The notes beneath the pieces are model-generated. The model did no database searches, was not told the origin of the DNA, and worked only from the letters and a program-made list of their open reading frames with translations. From Bacteroidales bacterium UBA6267 (GTDB lineage: Bacteria > Bacteroidota > Bacteroidia > Bacteroidales > UBA1556), in assembly GCA_002440745.1 (NCBI GenBank), contig DJVB01000026.1:1-64000 (forward strand): a stretch of 64,000 nucleotides of DNA, written 5' to 3'. Shown here piece after piece: positions 33,801 to 42,746 of this stretch. The number at the start of each line of letters is the position of its first letter. Within the stretch, counting starts at the first letter, position 1. The translations under genes were made by a program, and so were the position numbers.

Positions 33801-35249
33801 GATGGAGTAAAGAATTATTTAGACCTCGATTCCGACAACGATGGCATTCCTGATGTGTTAGAAGCCGGAGGTACGGATGCAAATAATGATGGCATAATTG
33901 ATAGTTATGAAGATCGTGATAACGACGGTTTTTCAGATAATGTGGACGGTGATGCAGGCAATAATGGAGTTGCAGAAAATACAGCAAATGCGCTGATAAT
34001 CACAGGTTCAGATACCGATAGCGACGGGGTGCCGAATTCATACCCACGGGCAAATGTTGATGCGACCGGCTTACCAAATCCGTATGACCTAGACGCCGAT
34101 AACGATGGTTTACTTGATGTTCGTGAGGCGGGTTTGACCGATAGCAATTTTGATGGAATTGCTGATGGAACCTTAGGCACTGATGGTTGGAGCAATACAG
34201 TTGATGCATTAAGCAGCTTGAACTTGCTTAATACTGATGGCTTTGGATTGCCAAACTATTTAGATATGGATTCCGATGACGATGGAATACCGGATGTCAT
34301 TGAATCTCAAGAGACTTACAGTTATATTTCTCCGGCGGGAACTGATTCCGACAACGATGGAATTGATAATGCTTTTGATAATAATGACGGAAGTTTTGGC
34401 GGAAATTCCTATAATGGCTTAGAGCCTTGGGATACAGATTTTGATGGAATTCCGGATTTCTACGATACAGATTCTGATGATGATAATTTCAGCGATAGGA
34501 ACGAAGGATGGGATTTGAATGGAGATGGTTACGTTCGAGCCGAGGATGGTGAAACAGTTTATGTGGGAACAACCGACAGCGATAACGATGGATTGTTGAA
34601 TGAATATGACTCCGATGATGCTAATCCAAATCCAACCAATGGATACAATCCGAGCGGTTATCCTGATATACGGCAGCCCGGCGGAGCCGATATGGACTGG
34701 CGTGAAACTGATGACGAGGGGACAGTGCTTCCGGTGGAGCTTTATGAACAATCCATTGAGATGATTGACCAAGCTGCATTGGTTTCTTGGAAAACGCTAT
34801 CGGAAATTAATAATCGGCATTTTATCATCGAGAGGTCTTTGAATAATAAGGAGTTTGAGGTTTTAGGATATGTGGAAGGAGCCGGCAATTCCAATATTGC
34901 TTTGAGTTATAATTTCCTTGACCCCAATCCTGCCTTCGGAGTTTCTTACTATCGAATTGTACAGCAAGATTTTGATGGTAAGACAGAAACATTTCCTGTA
35001 ATGGTTTTAAACAATAGCCGCGTAGCAGAAATCAATATCTATCCTAACCCAACCACAGATTTAATTTTTATTGAAGCTGAATTTGATGGATTAGGTGAGA
35101 TTTATAACCAAAATGGCCAATTGATAACACGATTTGAGATAAATGAAAAGAATAAATCCGTAAGCCTAAGAGATTATGGTGTCGGAACATACATGATAAA
35201 AATGATTTTTACTGATAAGATTATCTCCCAAATAATCATTGTAAGATAG
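30861..35249 (+). CDS. Large secreted calcium-binding-type protein with T9SS sorting domain
   Basis: A 1462-residue exported protein. It opens with a signal peptide (about 1-21), followed by ~490 residues of a beta-rich region. From about residue 510 there are many thrombospondin-type-3-like repeats (DLDSDNDGL, DSDDDGISD and similar Asp-rich loops), expected to bind calcium. Two modules of ~130-150 residues, each bounded by Cys (about 617-755 and 824-970), are embedded between the repeat runs. A domain around residues 1290-1380 links to a type-A T9SS sorting domain (about 1388-1462, beginning INIYPNPTTD). It is likely exported by the T9SS and attached to the cell surface. Ligand unknown. Confidence 0.85.
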   Translation: MRLKSIILVITFIFLSIQTFGEGTKEVMPNTSNGTALHIGPQWQTGPYRGAPSDNRIYFTIKDYTTERFYFGLNGRMRTPSTGTVSDDYYRIVSESGTQVVAPTQVPNSGAGYISTYTQAVNGPDIGSYTAGYTPLVFTPTANGTFYIELYRSTNGGSSAVTTSSGEVYYIYFDFTVATASNQRFDGRVYSRNWSFITYNPASPYTPSIDYSFQGAVYGYTSDSMVNKVAFAAGFKPLGFNIQMNYEGVNNTGDFSEDRQSEYVGAITASIVNPYQIFLNEPDTSVFKVSGVTSQPVITGNIYGCEGDYYIPYYISRPGDVAILLDINGSPGYQTGTTDRVLEAYGMAEGNHVMGWDGNDGLGNPVTGGLSLNITADIYRGRTNVPLNDAEVNTGGLTITSIYPTTGNRVLYWDDTDLPNDNCDDHNEDNSTGPGIAVTNYYEGVLGPAHAWNGPYGSSSGGTNTPSDLCDDFGNARVINTWFYAENVSSTPVAKTVPSCSTGGGMTFQTDLDDDDDGISDLVESGGVDPNADADSDGIPNYIDPSYAGFRDVNYDGVNDNFDADLDGIINSLDLDSDNDGLYDILEADGVDGNNDGVVDNFVDENENGIHDGYDIACTGGTITYYASSIIGYGGQGIVNQNNILGAPDDAVAQVTYNSDFIIVDLGQALASGSTITFRWREKSGQSGTAMINVYADLNSNPTTVQTCPTTNSTSLINSNVVLNTATRYVKISKGYNTCGSTSATDYEVDAISFIYTVPCSGGAAIENPDTDDNGIPNAYDLDSDDDGISDLVEAGGVDINGDGRIDNQTDVNQNGIIDSYDFNCDGSSTTYSGYATTVSETSGTVYNSANAVDASYSTYCRITDGAYIDVDFGSVIPSGTTITAYLATNNTNGVSSSMTIWSSEDGNSYTQLGGIYTTNTQPAEGNAVTRTLTSDARYIRISRAGQTNANGRFHRVDYEYTISSPCTGGDLIANIDTDGDGVKNYLDLDSDNDGIPDVLEAGGTDANNDGIIDSYEDRDNDGFSDNVDGDAGNNGVAENTANALIITGSDTDSDGVPNSYPRANVDATGLPNPYDLDADNDGLLDVREAGLTDSNFDGIADGTLGTDGWSNTVDALSSLNLLNTDGFGLPNYLDMDSDDDGIPDVIESQETYSYISPAGTDSDNDGIDNAFDNNDGSFGGNSYNGLEPWDTDFDGIPDFYDTDSDDDNFSDRNEGWDLNGDGYVRAEDGETVYVGTTDSDNDGLLNEYDSDDANPNPTNGYNPSGYPDIRQPGGADMDWRETDDEGTVLPVELYEQSIEMIDQAALVSWKTLSEINNRHFIIERSLNNKEFEVLGYVEGAGNSNIALSYNFLDPNPAFGVSYYRIVQQDFDGKTETFPVMVLNNSRVAEINIYPNPTTDLIFIEAEFDGLGEIYNQNGQLITRFEINEKNKSVSLRDYGVGTYMIKMIFTDKIISQIIIVR

Positions 35250-35379
35250 CATTATTGAATATGCGATTTAGCTGCCTGGCAATTTTGTCGGGCTTTTCTT
35301 TTTTCAACAGGTTGATAAAATGATAGTTAAGGAGTATTTTTATTTCAAAATTGACTTAAATACCAAAAAGAAAAAAACT

Positions 35380-35387
35380 TATCTTTG
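35380..35387 (+). promoter_or_regulatory. Putative -7 element of the bL25 gene
   Basis: TATCTTTG, an exact match to TAnnTTTG, 32 bases before the bL25 start codon. The nearest TTG upstream (35351-35353) is 26 bases away, longer than the usual 19-21, so the -33 element is uncertain. Confidence 0.4.
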
Positions 35388-35419
35388 CGCACTTTTTTAA
35401 CGTATAAAATTATAACATT

Positions 35420-36004
35420 ATGAAAATCATTTCTATGAGCGGCTCTCTTCGGGAGAGCGTAGGGAAGAAAGATGCTAAAAAGCTCCGTTACGAGGGCAAA
35501 GTGCCATGCGTTTTGTATGGCGGTGAAAAACAAATTCAGTTTGCAATGGAAACAACTGAATTTAAAGACCTCATTTTTTCACCTGAAATTGCTTATGTGG
35601 AGATAAATATTGATGGAACTGTTTACAAAGCAACCCTTCAGGATGTTCAGTATCACGTAGTTACCGGAAATATTTTACATGCTGATTTCCTTCAAATTCA
35701 CGACGACAAACCAATTATGATGTCGGTTCCGGTGAAAACAAAAGGTACTTCTGCCGGTGTACTCAAAGGCGGAGTTTTAGCTATCAAACTTCGTACTCTT
35801 AAAGTAAAAGCCTTACCAGGAGATATGCCCGAAAATATTTATGTGGACATCACCAAACTCGATATCGGCAACTCTACCAAGGTAAACCAAATTGAAACGA
35901 ATAACTTTACTCTTTTAGACTCACCAAATGCCGTTGTAGTCACTATTCGTATGACACGTGCTGCTGCTGCCGCTGCTGCTGCTGAGAAAAAAGCCGGAAA
36001 ATAA
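35420..36004 (+). CDS. rplY: Large ribosomal subunit protein bL25, Ctc type
   Basis: 5S rRNA-binding ribosomal protein with a C-terminal Ctc/TL5 domain. The 194 residues start MKIISMSGSLRESVGKKDAKKLR, with the GKVPCVLYGG element, and continue into the second beta domain. The C-terminus ends in a run of eight Ala and a Lys-rich tail, encoded by a repetitive GCTGCTGCCGCTGC tract that could slip. In other Bacteroidota the prs gene often lies upstream; here the neighbour is a T9SS cargo. Confidence 0.93.
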   Translation: MKIISMSGSLRESVGKKDAKKLRYEGKVPCVLYGGEKQIQFAMETTEFKDLIFSPEIAYVEINIDGTVYKATLQDVQYHVVTGNILHADFLQIHDDKPIMMSVPVKTKGTSAGVLKGGVLAIKLRTLKVKALPGDMPENIYVDITKLDIGNSTKVNQIETNNFTLLDSPNAVVVTIRMTRAAAAAAAAEKKAGK

Positions 36005-36025
36005 TTCTTGCTTCTTATTTGAAAT

Positions 36026-36059
36026 AGGCTGCCACATTTTATTGGGCAGCCTTTTTTTG
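36026..36059 (+). terminator. Terminator after bL25
   Basis: AGGCTGCC (36026-36033) pairs with GGCAGCCT (36045-36052), an 8-bp perfect GC-rich stem followed by a T run. It lies 22 bases beyond the stop codon. Confidence 0.85.
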
Positions 36060-36062
36060 TTA

Positions 36063-36090
36063 TTGATATAACGCTTTAATTGTATTTTTG
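36063..36090 (+). promoter_or_regulatory. Putative promoter of the deacetylase gene
   Basis: TTG at 36063-36065 and TATTTTTG at 36083-36090 with a 17-base spacer, 19 bases before the ATG. The -7 match is exact; the spacer is slightly short. Confidence 0.35.
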
Positions 36091-36109
36091 ATTTTCAATA
36101 ATAGCATAA

Positions 36110-36721
36110 ATGATTCTCAATCCAATTCCTTCGCTAATCCAAAAAGCTTTTCCATCAAATGTGGTTTGGAAAATGCCAACCAACGAAAAGTCGATATATC
36201 TCACTTTTGATGATGGCCCTGTGCCTCAGGCTACACCTTGGGTGCTTCGTTTATTAGAGACTTATCAGATTAAGGCCACTTTTTTTATGGTTGGTGAAAA
36301 TGTGGTGAAGTATCCTGATATAAAATCCGAGGTGGAAATTCAGGGTCATTCAATTGGAAATCATAGCTTTAATCATTTAAATGGATGGAAAACTGAGAAT
36401 CTGGATTATTTTCAAAATATAGATAAAGCAGCTCCATTGACTTCGGATAAACTTTTTAGACCTCCTTATGGAAGAATCACCCGCCAACAAATTAAAATAA
36501 TCTCACAGCAATACAAAATTGTTTTATGGTCTTTACTTTCAGAAGATTATAAAACCGATAAAAATCCAAAGGAAATAGTAAATAATATAACAAAACATTG
36601 TCAACCCGGGACTATCATCGTTTTTCACGACAATCCAAAAGCGATGAATAACCTGACTCAAACCTTACCGCCTTTTATTGATTTTGCCCTTAAAAATGGT
36701 TATAAATTTTCAGCATTTTAA
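36110..36721 (+). CDS. Polysaccharide deacetylase (NodB homology) family protein
   Basis: A 203-residue NodB-domain protein (carbohydrate esterase 4). Motifs: TFDDGP (D-D metal and catalytic residues, about 32-37), GHSIGNHSFNH (HSxxH metal site, about 79-89), RPPYGR (about 119-124) and the FHDN late motif. No signal peptide is obvious, so it may act in the cytoplasm or be exported without a cleavable signal. Likely removes acetyl groups from a glycan such as a peptidoglycan or capsule sugar; the substrate is unknown. It is flanked by its own promoter and separated from efp by a promoter. Confidence 0.85.
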   Translation: MILNPIPSLIQKAFPSNVVWKMPTNEKSIYLTFDDGPVPQATPWVLRLLETYQIKATFFMVGENVVKYPDIKSEVEIQGHSIGNHSFNHLNGWKTENLDYFQNIDKAAPLTSDKLFRPPYGRITRQQIKIISQQYKIVLWSLLSEDYKTDKNPKEIVNNITKHCQPGTIIVFHDNPKAMNNLTQTLPPFIDFALKNGYKFSAF

Positions 36722-36775
36722 ACCCGCTCGAAAAGTTATCAGTTTTCAATTTGACAAATTTGCCATTTTTCTGTA

Positions 36776-36805
36776 TTGCTGTCCTAAGGTTTTTTTATAT
36801 TTTTG
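36776..36805 (+). promoter_or_regulatory. Promoter of efp
   Basis: TTG at 36776-36778 and TATTTTTG at 36798-36805 with a 19-base spacer, a good match to the Bacteroidota promoter consensus, 29 bases before the efp ATG. Confidence 0.55.
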
Positions 36806-36834
36806 CCCCTTAATTTTCAGTAAATAAATTCTTT

Positions 36835-37401
36835 ATGGCTACAACCGCAGATTTTAGAAATGGTCTGGTTATTTTGTTTAACGACGAGCTTTATTCAATA
36901 GTTGAATTTCAACATGTTAAACCCGGAAAAGGACCGGCATTTGTTAGAACAAAGTTGAAAAATGTGAAGACCGGAAAGGTAATACCGAATACTTTCAATG
37001 CAGGAGTAAAAATAGATGTGCAGCGTGTCGAACGGCGTCAGTATCAATACCTTTACAGTGATGGCCAAGATTATCATTTTATGAATAATGATACTTTTGA
37101 GCAAACTTTTATTCACGAAGATATGATTAATGCTCCAAAACTTCTTAAAGAAGGGCAAAATGTGGAGATAGTGTTTCATGCCGATACCGAAACTCCATTA
37201 TACTGTGAGTTGCCTCCATTTGTTGAGTTGCAAATTACTTACACAGAGCCTGGCGAGAAAGGTAATACAGCAACAAATGCCATGAAAGATGCAACTGTTG
37301 AAACCGGAGCCACAGTGCGCGTGCCGCTTTTCATCGACAACGATGAGATAATTAAAATTGACACCAGAACTTGTGAATACTCTGAAAGAGTTAGAAAATA
37401 A
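36835..37401 (+). CDS. efp: Elongation factor P
   Basis: Helps the ribosome through polyproline stretches. The 188 residues hold the three beta-barrel domains; the tip loop reads KPGKGPAF with K32 in the position modified in other bacteria. No modification enzyme is visible nearby, and the type of modification cannot be told. The C-terminal domain has the expected GATVRVPLFIDNDEIIKIDTRTCEYSERV. It is followed by a perfect hairpin terminator. Confidence 0.97.
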   Translation: MATTADFRNGLVILFNDELYSIVEFQHVKPGKGPAFVRTKLKNVKTGKVIPNTFNAGVKIDVQRVERRQYQYLYSDGQDYHFMNNDTFEQTFIHEDMINAPKLLKEGQNVEIVFHADTETPLYCELPPFVELQITYTEPGEKGNTATNAMKDATVETGATVRVPLFIDNDEIIKIDTRTCEYSERVRK

Positions 37402-37408
37402 TCGTACC

Positions 37409-37442
37409 TAAGCCTTGAATCACTTTCAAGGCTTATTTTTTC
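37409..37442 (+). terminator. Terminator after efp
   Basis: TAAGCCTTGAA (37409-37419) pairs perfectly with TTCAAGGCTTA (37425-37435) over 11 bp with a five-base loop, then a T run. It lies between efp and the LpxD-like gene. Confidence 0.8.
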
Positions 37443-37470
37443 CAATTAAACCGCAATCAAAAACATAGTT

Positions 37471-38406
37471 ATGAAATTTCCACGTGTTTACACTGTTTCT
37501 GAGATAGCTCAATTGGCATCTTGTGATCAAGTTATAGGATCGGCAAATCATCCCGTAACAGGTATTAACGAAATTCACATGGTCGAATCCGGCGATTTGA
37601 CTTTTGTCGATCATCCAAAGTATTACAACAAAGCTCTTAATTCGGCTGCAACAACTATCCTTATCAATAAGGAAGTGGAATGTCCTGAAGGAAAAGCTCT
37701 TATCATTAGCGACGATCCTTTTAAGGCCTACTTAAACCTCGTTAAGAATTTCAGACCGTTTGAGCCTTCTCCATCTGCAATTAGTCCTTTAGCGGAAATT
37801 GGTGAAAATACGATTATCCAACCGGGCGCTTTTGTGGGAAATCACGTAAAAATTGGTAAAAATTGTATAATTCACTCCAATGTTTCGATTTATGACCATA
37901 CTATTATTGGAGACGATGTGATTATTCATAGTGGAGCAGTAATTGGCGCAGATGCTTACTATTTCCAGAAACGACCAACAGGCTTTGTGAAATTTGAATC
38001 TTGTGGTCGGGTGATTATTCATAACAAAGTGGAAGTTGGAGCCCTTTGTGCAATTGATAAAGGTGTGAGTGGAGACACAATTATTGGTGAAGATACTAAA
38101 TTGGATAACCATAGTCAGATTGGTCACGATACGCATATTGGAAGTCGTTGTCTTATTGGAGCTCATGCCGCAATTGCCGGTGTAACAAAAATCGAAGATG
38201 ATGTCATCTTGTGGGGAAGAGTTGCAGTCAATAAAGATTTGGTAATTGGCAAAGGTGCGGTGGTTTTAGCAACCTCCGCAGTGGACAAATCTCTTGCTCC
38301 GGGAGGCACTTATTTTGGCGTTCCTGCTGAGCCTGCCGCTAAAATCTGGCGCGAAAAAGCCGCCTTACGTTCACTACCGGAGTTCATGAGAAAATACGGC
38401 AAATAA
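37471..38406 (+). CDS. LpxD-like left-handed beta-helix acyltransferase (second copy)
   Basis: A 311-residue protein with an LpxD-type N-terminal domain (SGDLTFVDHPKYYNKAL, the uridine-binding region) and a hexapeptide-repeat helix (IGENTIIQPGAFVGNHVKIGKN and on), ending in a short C-terminal helix. LpxD adds the N-linked acyl chain to UDP-3-O-acyl-glucosamine. A canonical lpxD is present in the lipid A cluster at 56-57 kb, so this is a second paralogue beside efp; it may act on another UDP-amino sugar or give acyl-chain variation. Repeats look intact. Confidence 0.8.
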   Translation: MKFPRVYTVSEIAQLASCDQVIGSANHPVTGINEIHMVESGDLTFVDHPKYYNKALNSAATTILINKEVECPEGKALIISDDPFKAYLNLVKNFRPFEPSPSAISPLAEIGENTIIQPGAFVGNHVKIGKNCIIHSNVSIYDHTIIGDDVIIHSGAVIGADAYYFQKRPTGFVKFESCGRVIIHNKVEVGALCAIDKGVSGDTIIGEDTKLDNHSQIGHDTHIGSRCLIGAHAAIAGVTKIEDDVILWGRVAVNKDLVIGKGAVVLATSAVDKSLAPGGTYFGVPAEPAAKIWREKAALRSLPEFMRKYGK

Positions 38407-38414
38407 TTTTCGAT

Positions 38415-41096
38415 TTATAACTTTTCTGTTTCGCTATATTCTATCTTATAAAATTCGCGATAGGCTTCTAAATTGCGGGTTTTGTAGAGTTTAGTATAGT
38501 TTTCTTGCGAAATTAGGTAATAATCCTTATTCACTTTTTTCAGCATTTCTGCCGACTCATTATTGCGCCTTAAAGTATTCAAATATACTAAAGCTTCCTC
38601 TGCATTGGTGAAATTGGAAACTCCAACCAAAATTCTGTCGGCATCCAATGGAATAGCCGAAACTGTTAAATGTGAAGTAGCAAAAAACTTTTCGTTGTGC
38701 TTAGTCAATTGCTGTTGAAACTCCATCGACTTAGTATTTTTTCGATCGACTACTAGCACAAACATGTGGGTGATGCTTTTATCCGATTTGAAAATCGAGG
38801 TTAACTTGGCCTTCTCAGCCGCTTTTTCCGTTTCCTGGATTTTCTGATCTTGAGCTTTTTGGGCCATTTCTTTCTTCAAATCAATTTCTTTGATGCGTTC
38901 CAAAATGCGTTTAGCCAAATCCCCCGATTCTGACTCTTCATAGTGCTCAACCACAAAGTTTAAAGCGGTTACAAAACTTGCTGTGTCAGAGGTTTTTCCT
39001 ATGGCAAGTGCCTTAATAAGAGCACATTGAGCTAAGGTAACTTTTTCGTTGGGATATTTGGTGAGTGCTTCGCCGGCATATTGAATTGTTTTATCGTACC
39101 GATCCATTTGATACATTCGATAAGCCTTTTCGTACAAATCTTTAGCTTTTTCGGTGTCCTGCTGTAGCTTTTTAAAGAAGTCAGGATCGACTAATAATTT
39201 GGCGTAATCCGACTCCGGATATTCTTTAACTAACACTTTTTTATAATAATCTGCTTCTCCTTCATCCTTTTTTAAATCGAAAAGCTGATGCAAGAAATAG
39301 TAAGATGCGGCAGTATGTTTTGTCTTTGGATAGCGTTTTAGCAGTCGCTCAAAACTTTCGATGGCTTTCGGCTGATCATTTAGTTTCTCTTTGTAGATGA
39401 ATCCCATTGCATATAAAGCATCAATAATCTTGTTGTCTGAACTGTCTTTAAGCGCCTGTGTTAATGGCAAATCTTTAGTATAGTATTCTCTGCTTTTCTT
39501 GCTCAGTTTTTTCGTTGAACTGCTGTCAGTTGAGTTGCCTTCCTCGTCAACGCTCGCTTCGCCAAAGTCTAAAGTTTGCTTATTACTAATTCTCCAATCG
39601 TCTTCTAATTTTCGCTGTCCCCATTTCTTTTGAAATTCGGTGAATCCATAGCTTATAGTTTGGGGATTGTAAAAATAGAATTTCTGTGATTTTCCCTGGG
39701 TGACCGATTGCATCGACTGCCGATTTTCTTCTAAAAACTGCAAACTTTCCTGCCGTAATCGTTCCTCTTCAGCAGCCTTTTGTTCCCGATCAATCTCTTC
39801 CTGAATTATTTTGTCAATTAGTTTGTTACGTTCTCCTTCCGACATAGAAGCCAGATTTTGAAGACTGTCTTCTTGTTCTACAATCAAGATATTTGTAACT
39901 AATTCGGTCAGTATTTCCTTACGATTTTTCAGCACTTCATAGTCGGGATAGGTTTTTGGGAGAAACATCATTGTGCTGTCGTAATAGGCTTGAGCGAAAG
40001 TATAGTTGTTCTTTGCAAAATATATATCGGCCAATTTTAAAGCTGAGAATGCTTTTTGTAGATTGTTATTTACGCTTTTCTCCACCGAAAGCTCCAAATA
40101 GTCAATAGCTTGGTTTTCATTTTTAAGCTTTAACTCCACCTCGGCAAGGGCATAATAAATCTGATCAAGGTACTCTTTGTTTTTTTCGTCCTTGAGCATT
40201 TTATTCAATTGGGCAATGATTTCTTTCGACGACTCTCCCTGACCTTGAAAACATTTGGCCATATTGATGCGTGCATTGAAATCAAGGGAGTATGGAGGAT
40301 TGTTTTTAAGAACCATTTTATAGGATTCAATGGCATCTTTATAATTTTCAGTTTTCTGGTTTATTTGCCCAAGAATGAAATATAGCCGGCTTCGGATTTT
40401 TTTCTTCTTGTTTAGTTTAATGCCTTCTTTCAAATAGGGAATCGCCGCAGTATAGTTTCGTTGTTTTATGTAAAAATCAGCAAAAACCAAAGGATACATT
40501 TTTTTCACTTCTTCCGGCACATCTTCTCCACGAAGGTTGTTTTCCAAACTGCCTAAATTGCCCCGAGCATCGTCAAAATCTCCTTCAATTATCTGCACTC
40601 GTGCTATCCATAGTTGAGCTTCATGGCGTGATTCCGATTTGGGATATTTCCCCATGATAAATTTAAAGGTTTGTTTGGCAATACCATAATCGTGAGCGTA
40701 GAATCGCGCCTTTCCAATCATAAGATAAGACCTTGGAATCCAAGGGTTTTTCTCAATGCCTTTGAAATTCATTGAGTGTTTGTGAATGACTAAAGAGGCT
40801 TTTTCGAGCACTCTTTCAATCTTCATCGATTCCGACTTTACTGATTCCACAGTTCCTAAAGGAAAGATGTCAAGAATTTCGGAATAGTTGTCCTGATGAT
40901 TCTTAGCTATGGTAGTTCGAGCATCTTCCAACGAAACTTGACCGTTATAGTAGGCATTATAATGGGCAGTGATTTTATGATAAGTTCGCCGCACTCTTGT
41001 ATCCTTTTTGGTTGAGCACGAAGCGAAAACAAATATCAAAGCCAAAACTATTGACTTAGTGATAGTTAAACCGTATCTATGTTGTTGATTAATCAA
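38415..41096 (-). CDS. porW: T9SS component PorW/SprE, TPR lipoprotein
   Basis: An 893-residue lipoprotein with a signal ending at the lipobox FASC (Cys about residue 27). The mature N-terminus reads RRTYHKITAHYNAYYNG, the segment I recognise from SprE (Flavobacterium) and PorW (Porphyromonas), proteins needed for type IX secretion and gliding; PorW is thought to link the motor to the outer part of the machine. Numerous TPR units follow across most of its length, with a charged coiled-coil stretch around 430-470. Its presence agrees with the three CTD-bearing proteins in the window. Full length. Confidence 0.85.
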   Translation of the reverse strand: MINQQHRYGLTITKSIVLALIFVFASCSTKKDTRVRRTYHKITAHYNAYYNGQVSLEDARTTIAKNHQDNYSEILDIFPLGTVESVKSESMKIERVLEKASLVIHKHSMNFKGIEKNPWIPRSYLMIGKARFYAHDYGIAKQTFKFIMGKYPKSESRHEAQLWIARVQIIEGDFDDARGNLGSLENNLRGEDVPEEVKKMYPLVFADFYIKQRNYTAAIPYLKEGIKLNKKKKIRSRLYFILGQINQKTENYKDAIESYKMVLKNNPPYSLDFNARINMAKCFQGQGESSKEIIAQLNKMLKDEKNKEYLDQIYYALAEVELKLKNENQAIDYLELSVEKSVNNNLQKAFSALKLADIYFAKNNYTFAQAYYDSTMMFLPKTYPDYEVLKNRKEILTELVTNILIVEQEDSLQNLASMSEGERNKLIDKIIQEEIDREQKAAEEERLRQESLQFLEENRQSMQSVTQGKSQKFYFYNPQTISYGFTEFQKKWGQRKLEDDWRISNKQTLDFGEASVDEEGNSTDSSSTKKLSKKSREYYTKDLPLTQALKDSSDNKIIDALYAMGFIYKEKLNDQPKAIESFERLLKRYPKTKHTAASYYFLHQLFDLKKDEGEADYYKKVLVKEYPESDYAKLLVDPDFFKKLQQDTEKAKDLYEKAYRMYQMDRYDKTIQYAGEALTKYPNEKVTLAQCALIKALAIGKTSDTASFVTALNFVVEHYEESESGDLAKRILERIKEIDLKKEMAQKAQDQKIQETEKAAEKAKLTSIFKSDKSITHMFVLVVDRKNTKSMEFQQQLTKHNEKFFATSHLTVSAIPLDADRILVGVSNFTNAEEALVYLNTLRRNNESAEMLKKVNKDYYLISQENYTKLYKTRNLEAYREFYKIEYSETEKL

Positions 41097-41349
41097 AATT
41101 GCCGAAAATAAGTTCTGAAGTTGATTTGTAAATACCCTTCAGGTTGATAATAACTTAAAGCCCGCAAAATTATTTTATTTATCCTTGTTTTTGCTTAAAA
41201 TTTTTTGGGTTGCCGCTCATGTTTTGCCTTAGGTTTGGGAATTGAGCGGAATAAAAACAGAAAAATATCGAAAATTGTAAAAAATTTTCATAAACGGGTT
41301 TTGATTGTATTATATTTATCGTTTCGCATAAACACTTAAAAACGAGGTT

Positions 41350-42612
41350 ATGAAAAGATTTTTAATTACCACCGCAACACTTCTGATAAGTTCTATTTTG
41401 CTGTCACAAAGTTTTTACACTACGCCAATAAGCAAGAATGTGAAGAAAATAAATGGAGAAGGCAAAACAGGTTATAACATTGTGTTTAATTATGGTTTTC
41501 AATTGGATTCTTTGTTGGGGGGGATAGCAAACGCAAGAGCTGCATATCTTTGGCCCGACACCACCGTTATTTTGCCAAATGGAAGTCCCAACAACATTTT
41601 TGCTATTTCCGAAAATGTGAATCCATATTCACCTATTTTTCTTTCTCAACTAATTGGTCCTATAGGGGCTTATTATATAGAGAAAATTGGCATTTATGGC
41701 ATTTATAAGCGGGAGCCGCAATTTCAGAATGCGGTGGACACTCTTATCGTTCAGGTGAAATTGAGCCCTAAACACGATTCTTATTGGCAGCAGGGAACAA
41801 ATCCATGGGTAATGAGTGACTACGGAACCGATACACTTTTATACCGAACTAATAAAATAGACGCTACATGGCCTTATACCTCTGACCCTAATATTTTCAC
41901 TTTCAAATATCTCCTCGATTCTAATTCAGTGAATGATACACTTGAAAACGGTGTTAATTATTTTCAATTACCGACTCATATTCTAACTAATGGTCATACA
42001 ATTCCATTTTGTTGTGCTTATGAAGAATCTATGATAACGGTTATTTTCAAGCCGGGCTTTAGTTGGAATGCAAACGTGGATACCATAACACAAGTAAACA
42101 GATTTAGGTTTATTTCTAATGAAGAAAACGGTGACGCAGGTGGGCAAGGGACTTTACCTAGTTATACAAAACGTGATTATAATACCTCTTATATCCTTCA
42201 CAAAGATGCTTTGTATCCTAAAAACAATCCAACTCTTTTTCAAACCAATGATTTACCTGATAGCGTTTTTACTCCATCTTATGCTTTCAAAGCTGCTTGT
42301 CCTTTTGAGCATCACTGGATCGACGTAATTTACCATATAGAAGTAGTTGGCGGAGTTGAATCAAAAGATCAAAAGGGCCAAATTATAGTCTTTCCTAATC
42401 CGGCCACTGATTTTCTAACTATCATAAACCAGAACCCTTCCGACATTGTGGAATCTATTGAAATATATGATATTACAGGCAATTGTGTAATGAAACCTAA
42501 CCCAGACGAAACTCAAAAAATTTCCATATCTGCACTTTCTCAAGGGCTTTATTTTGCAAGGATTGTCACGGAATCTGCTACTCACCACACGCTAAAGTTT
42601 GTTAAGAAGTAG
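41350..42612 (+). CDS. Secreted protein with T9SS sorting domain
   Basis: A 420-residue protein with a short signal peptide (about 1-20), a 310-residue mature region that I do not recognise (it includes an HHWIDVIYHIEVVGGVE end segment), and a type-A T9SS sorting domain of ~80 residues beginning IIVFPNPATDF and ending in LKFVKK. Likely exported to the surface. No catalytic motif is visible. It is divergent from porW across a ~250-base gap. Confidence 0.8.
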   Translation: MKRFLITTATLLISSILLSQSFYTTPISKNVKKINGEGKTGYNIVFNYGFQLDSLLGGIANARAAYLWPDTTVILPNGSPNNIFAISENVNPYSPIFLSQLIGPIGAYYIEKIGIYGIYKREPQFQNAVDTLIVQVKLSPKHDSYWQQGTNPWVMSDYGTDTLLYRTNKIDATWPYTSDPNIFTFKYLLDSNSVNDTLENGVNYFQLPTHILTNGHTIPFCCAYEESMITVIFKPGFSWNANVDTITQVNRFRFISNEENGDAGGQGTLPSYTKRDYNTSYILHKDALYPKNNPTLFQTNDLPDSVFTPSYAFKAACPFEHHWIDVIYHIEVVGGVESKDQKGQIIVFPNPATDFLTIINQNPSDIVESIEIYDITGNCVMKPNPDETQKISISALSQGLYFARIVTESATHHTLKFVKK

Positions 42613-42746
42613 AAAATGATTATAATTATAGCAGAGGACTATAATTAACAGATGAATGTATTTAAAATGATGTTATATTTGCGTGATATTAGCAAGTTGT
42701 CCATCTGTAATTATAGAGTCAGACAGGTTTGTACCTTAAATCAACT

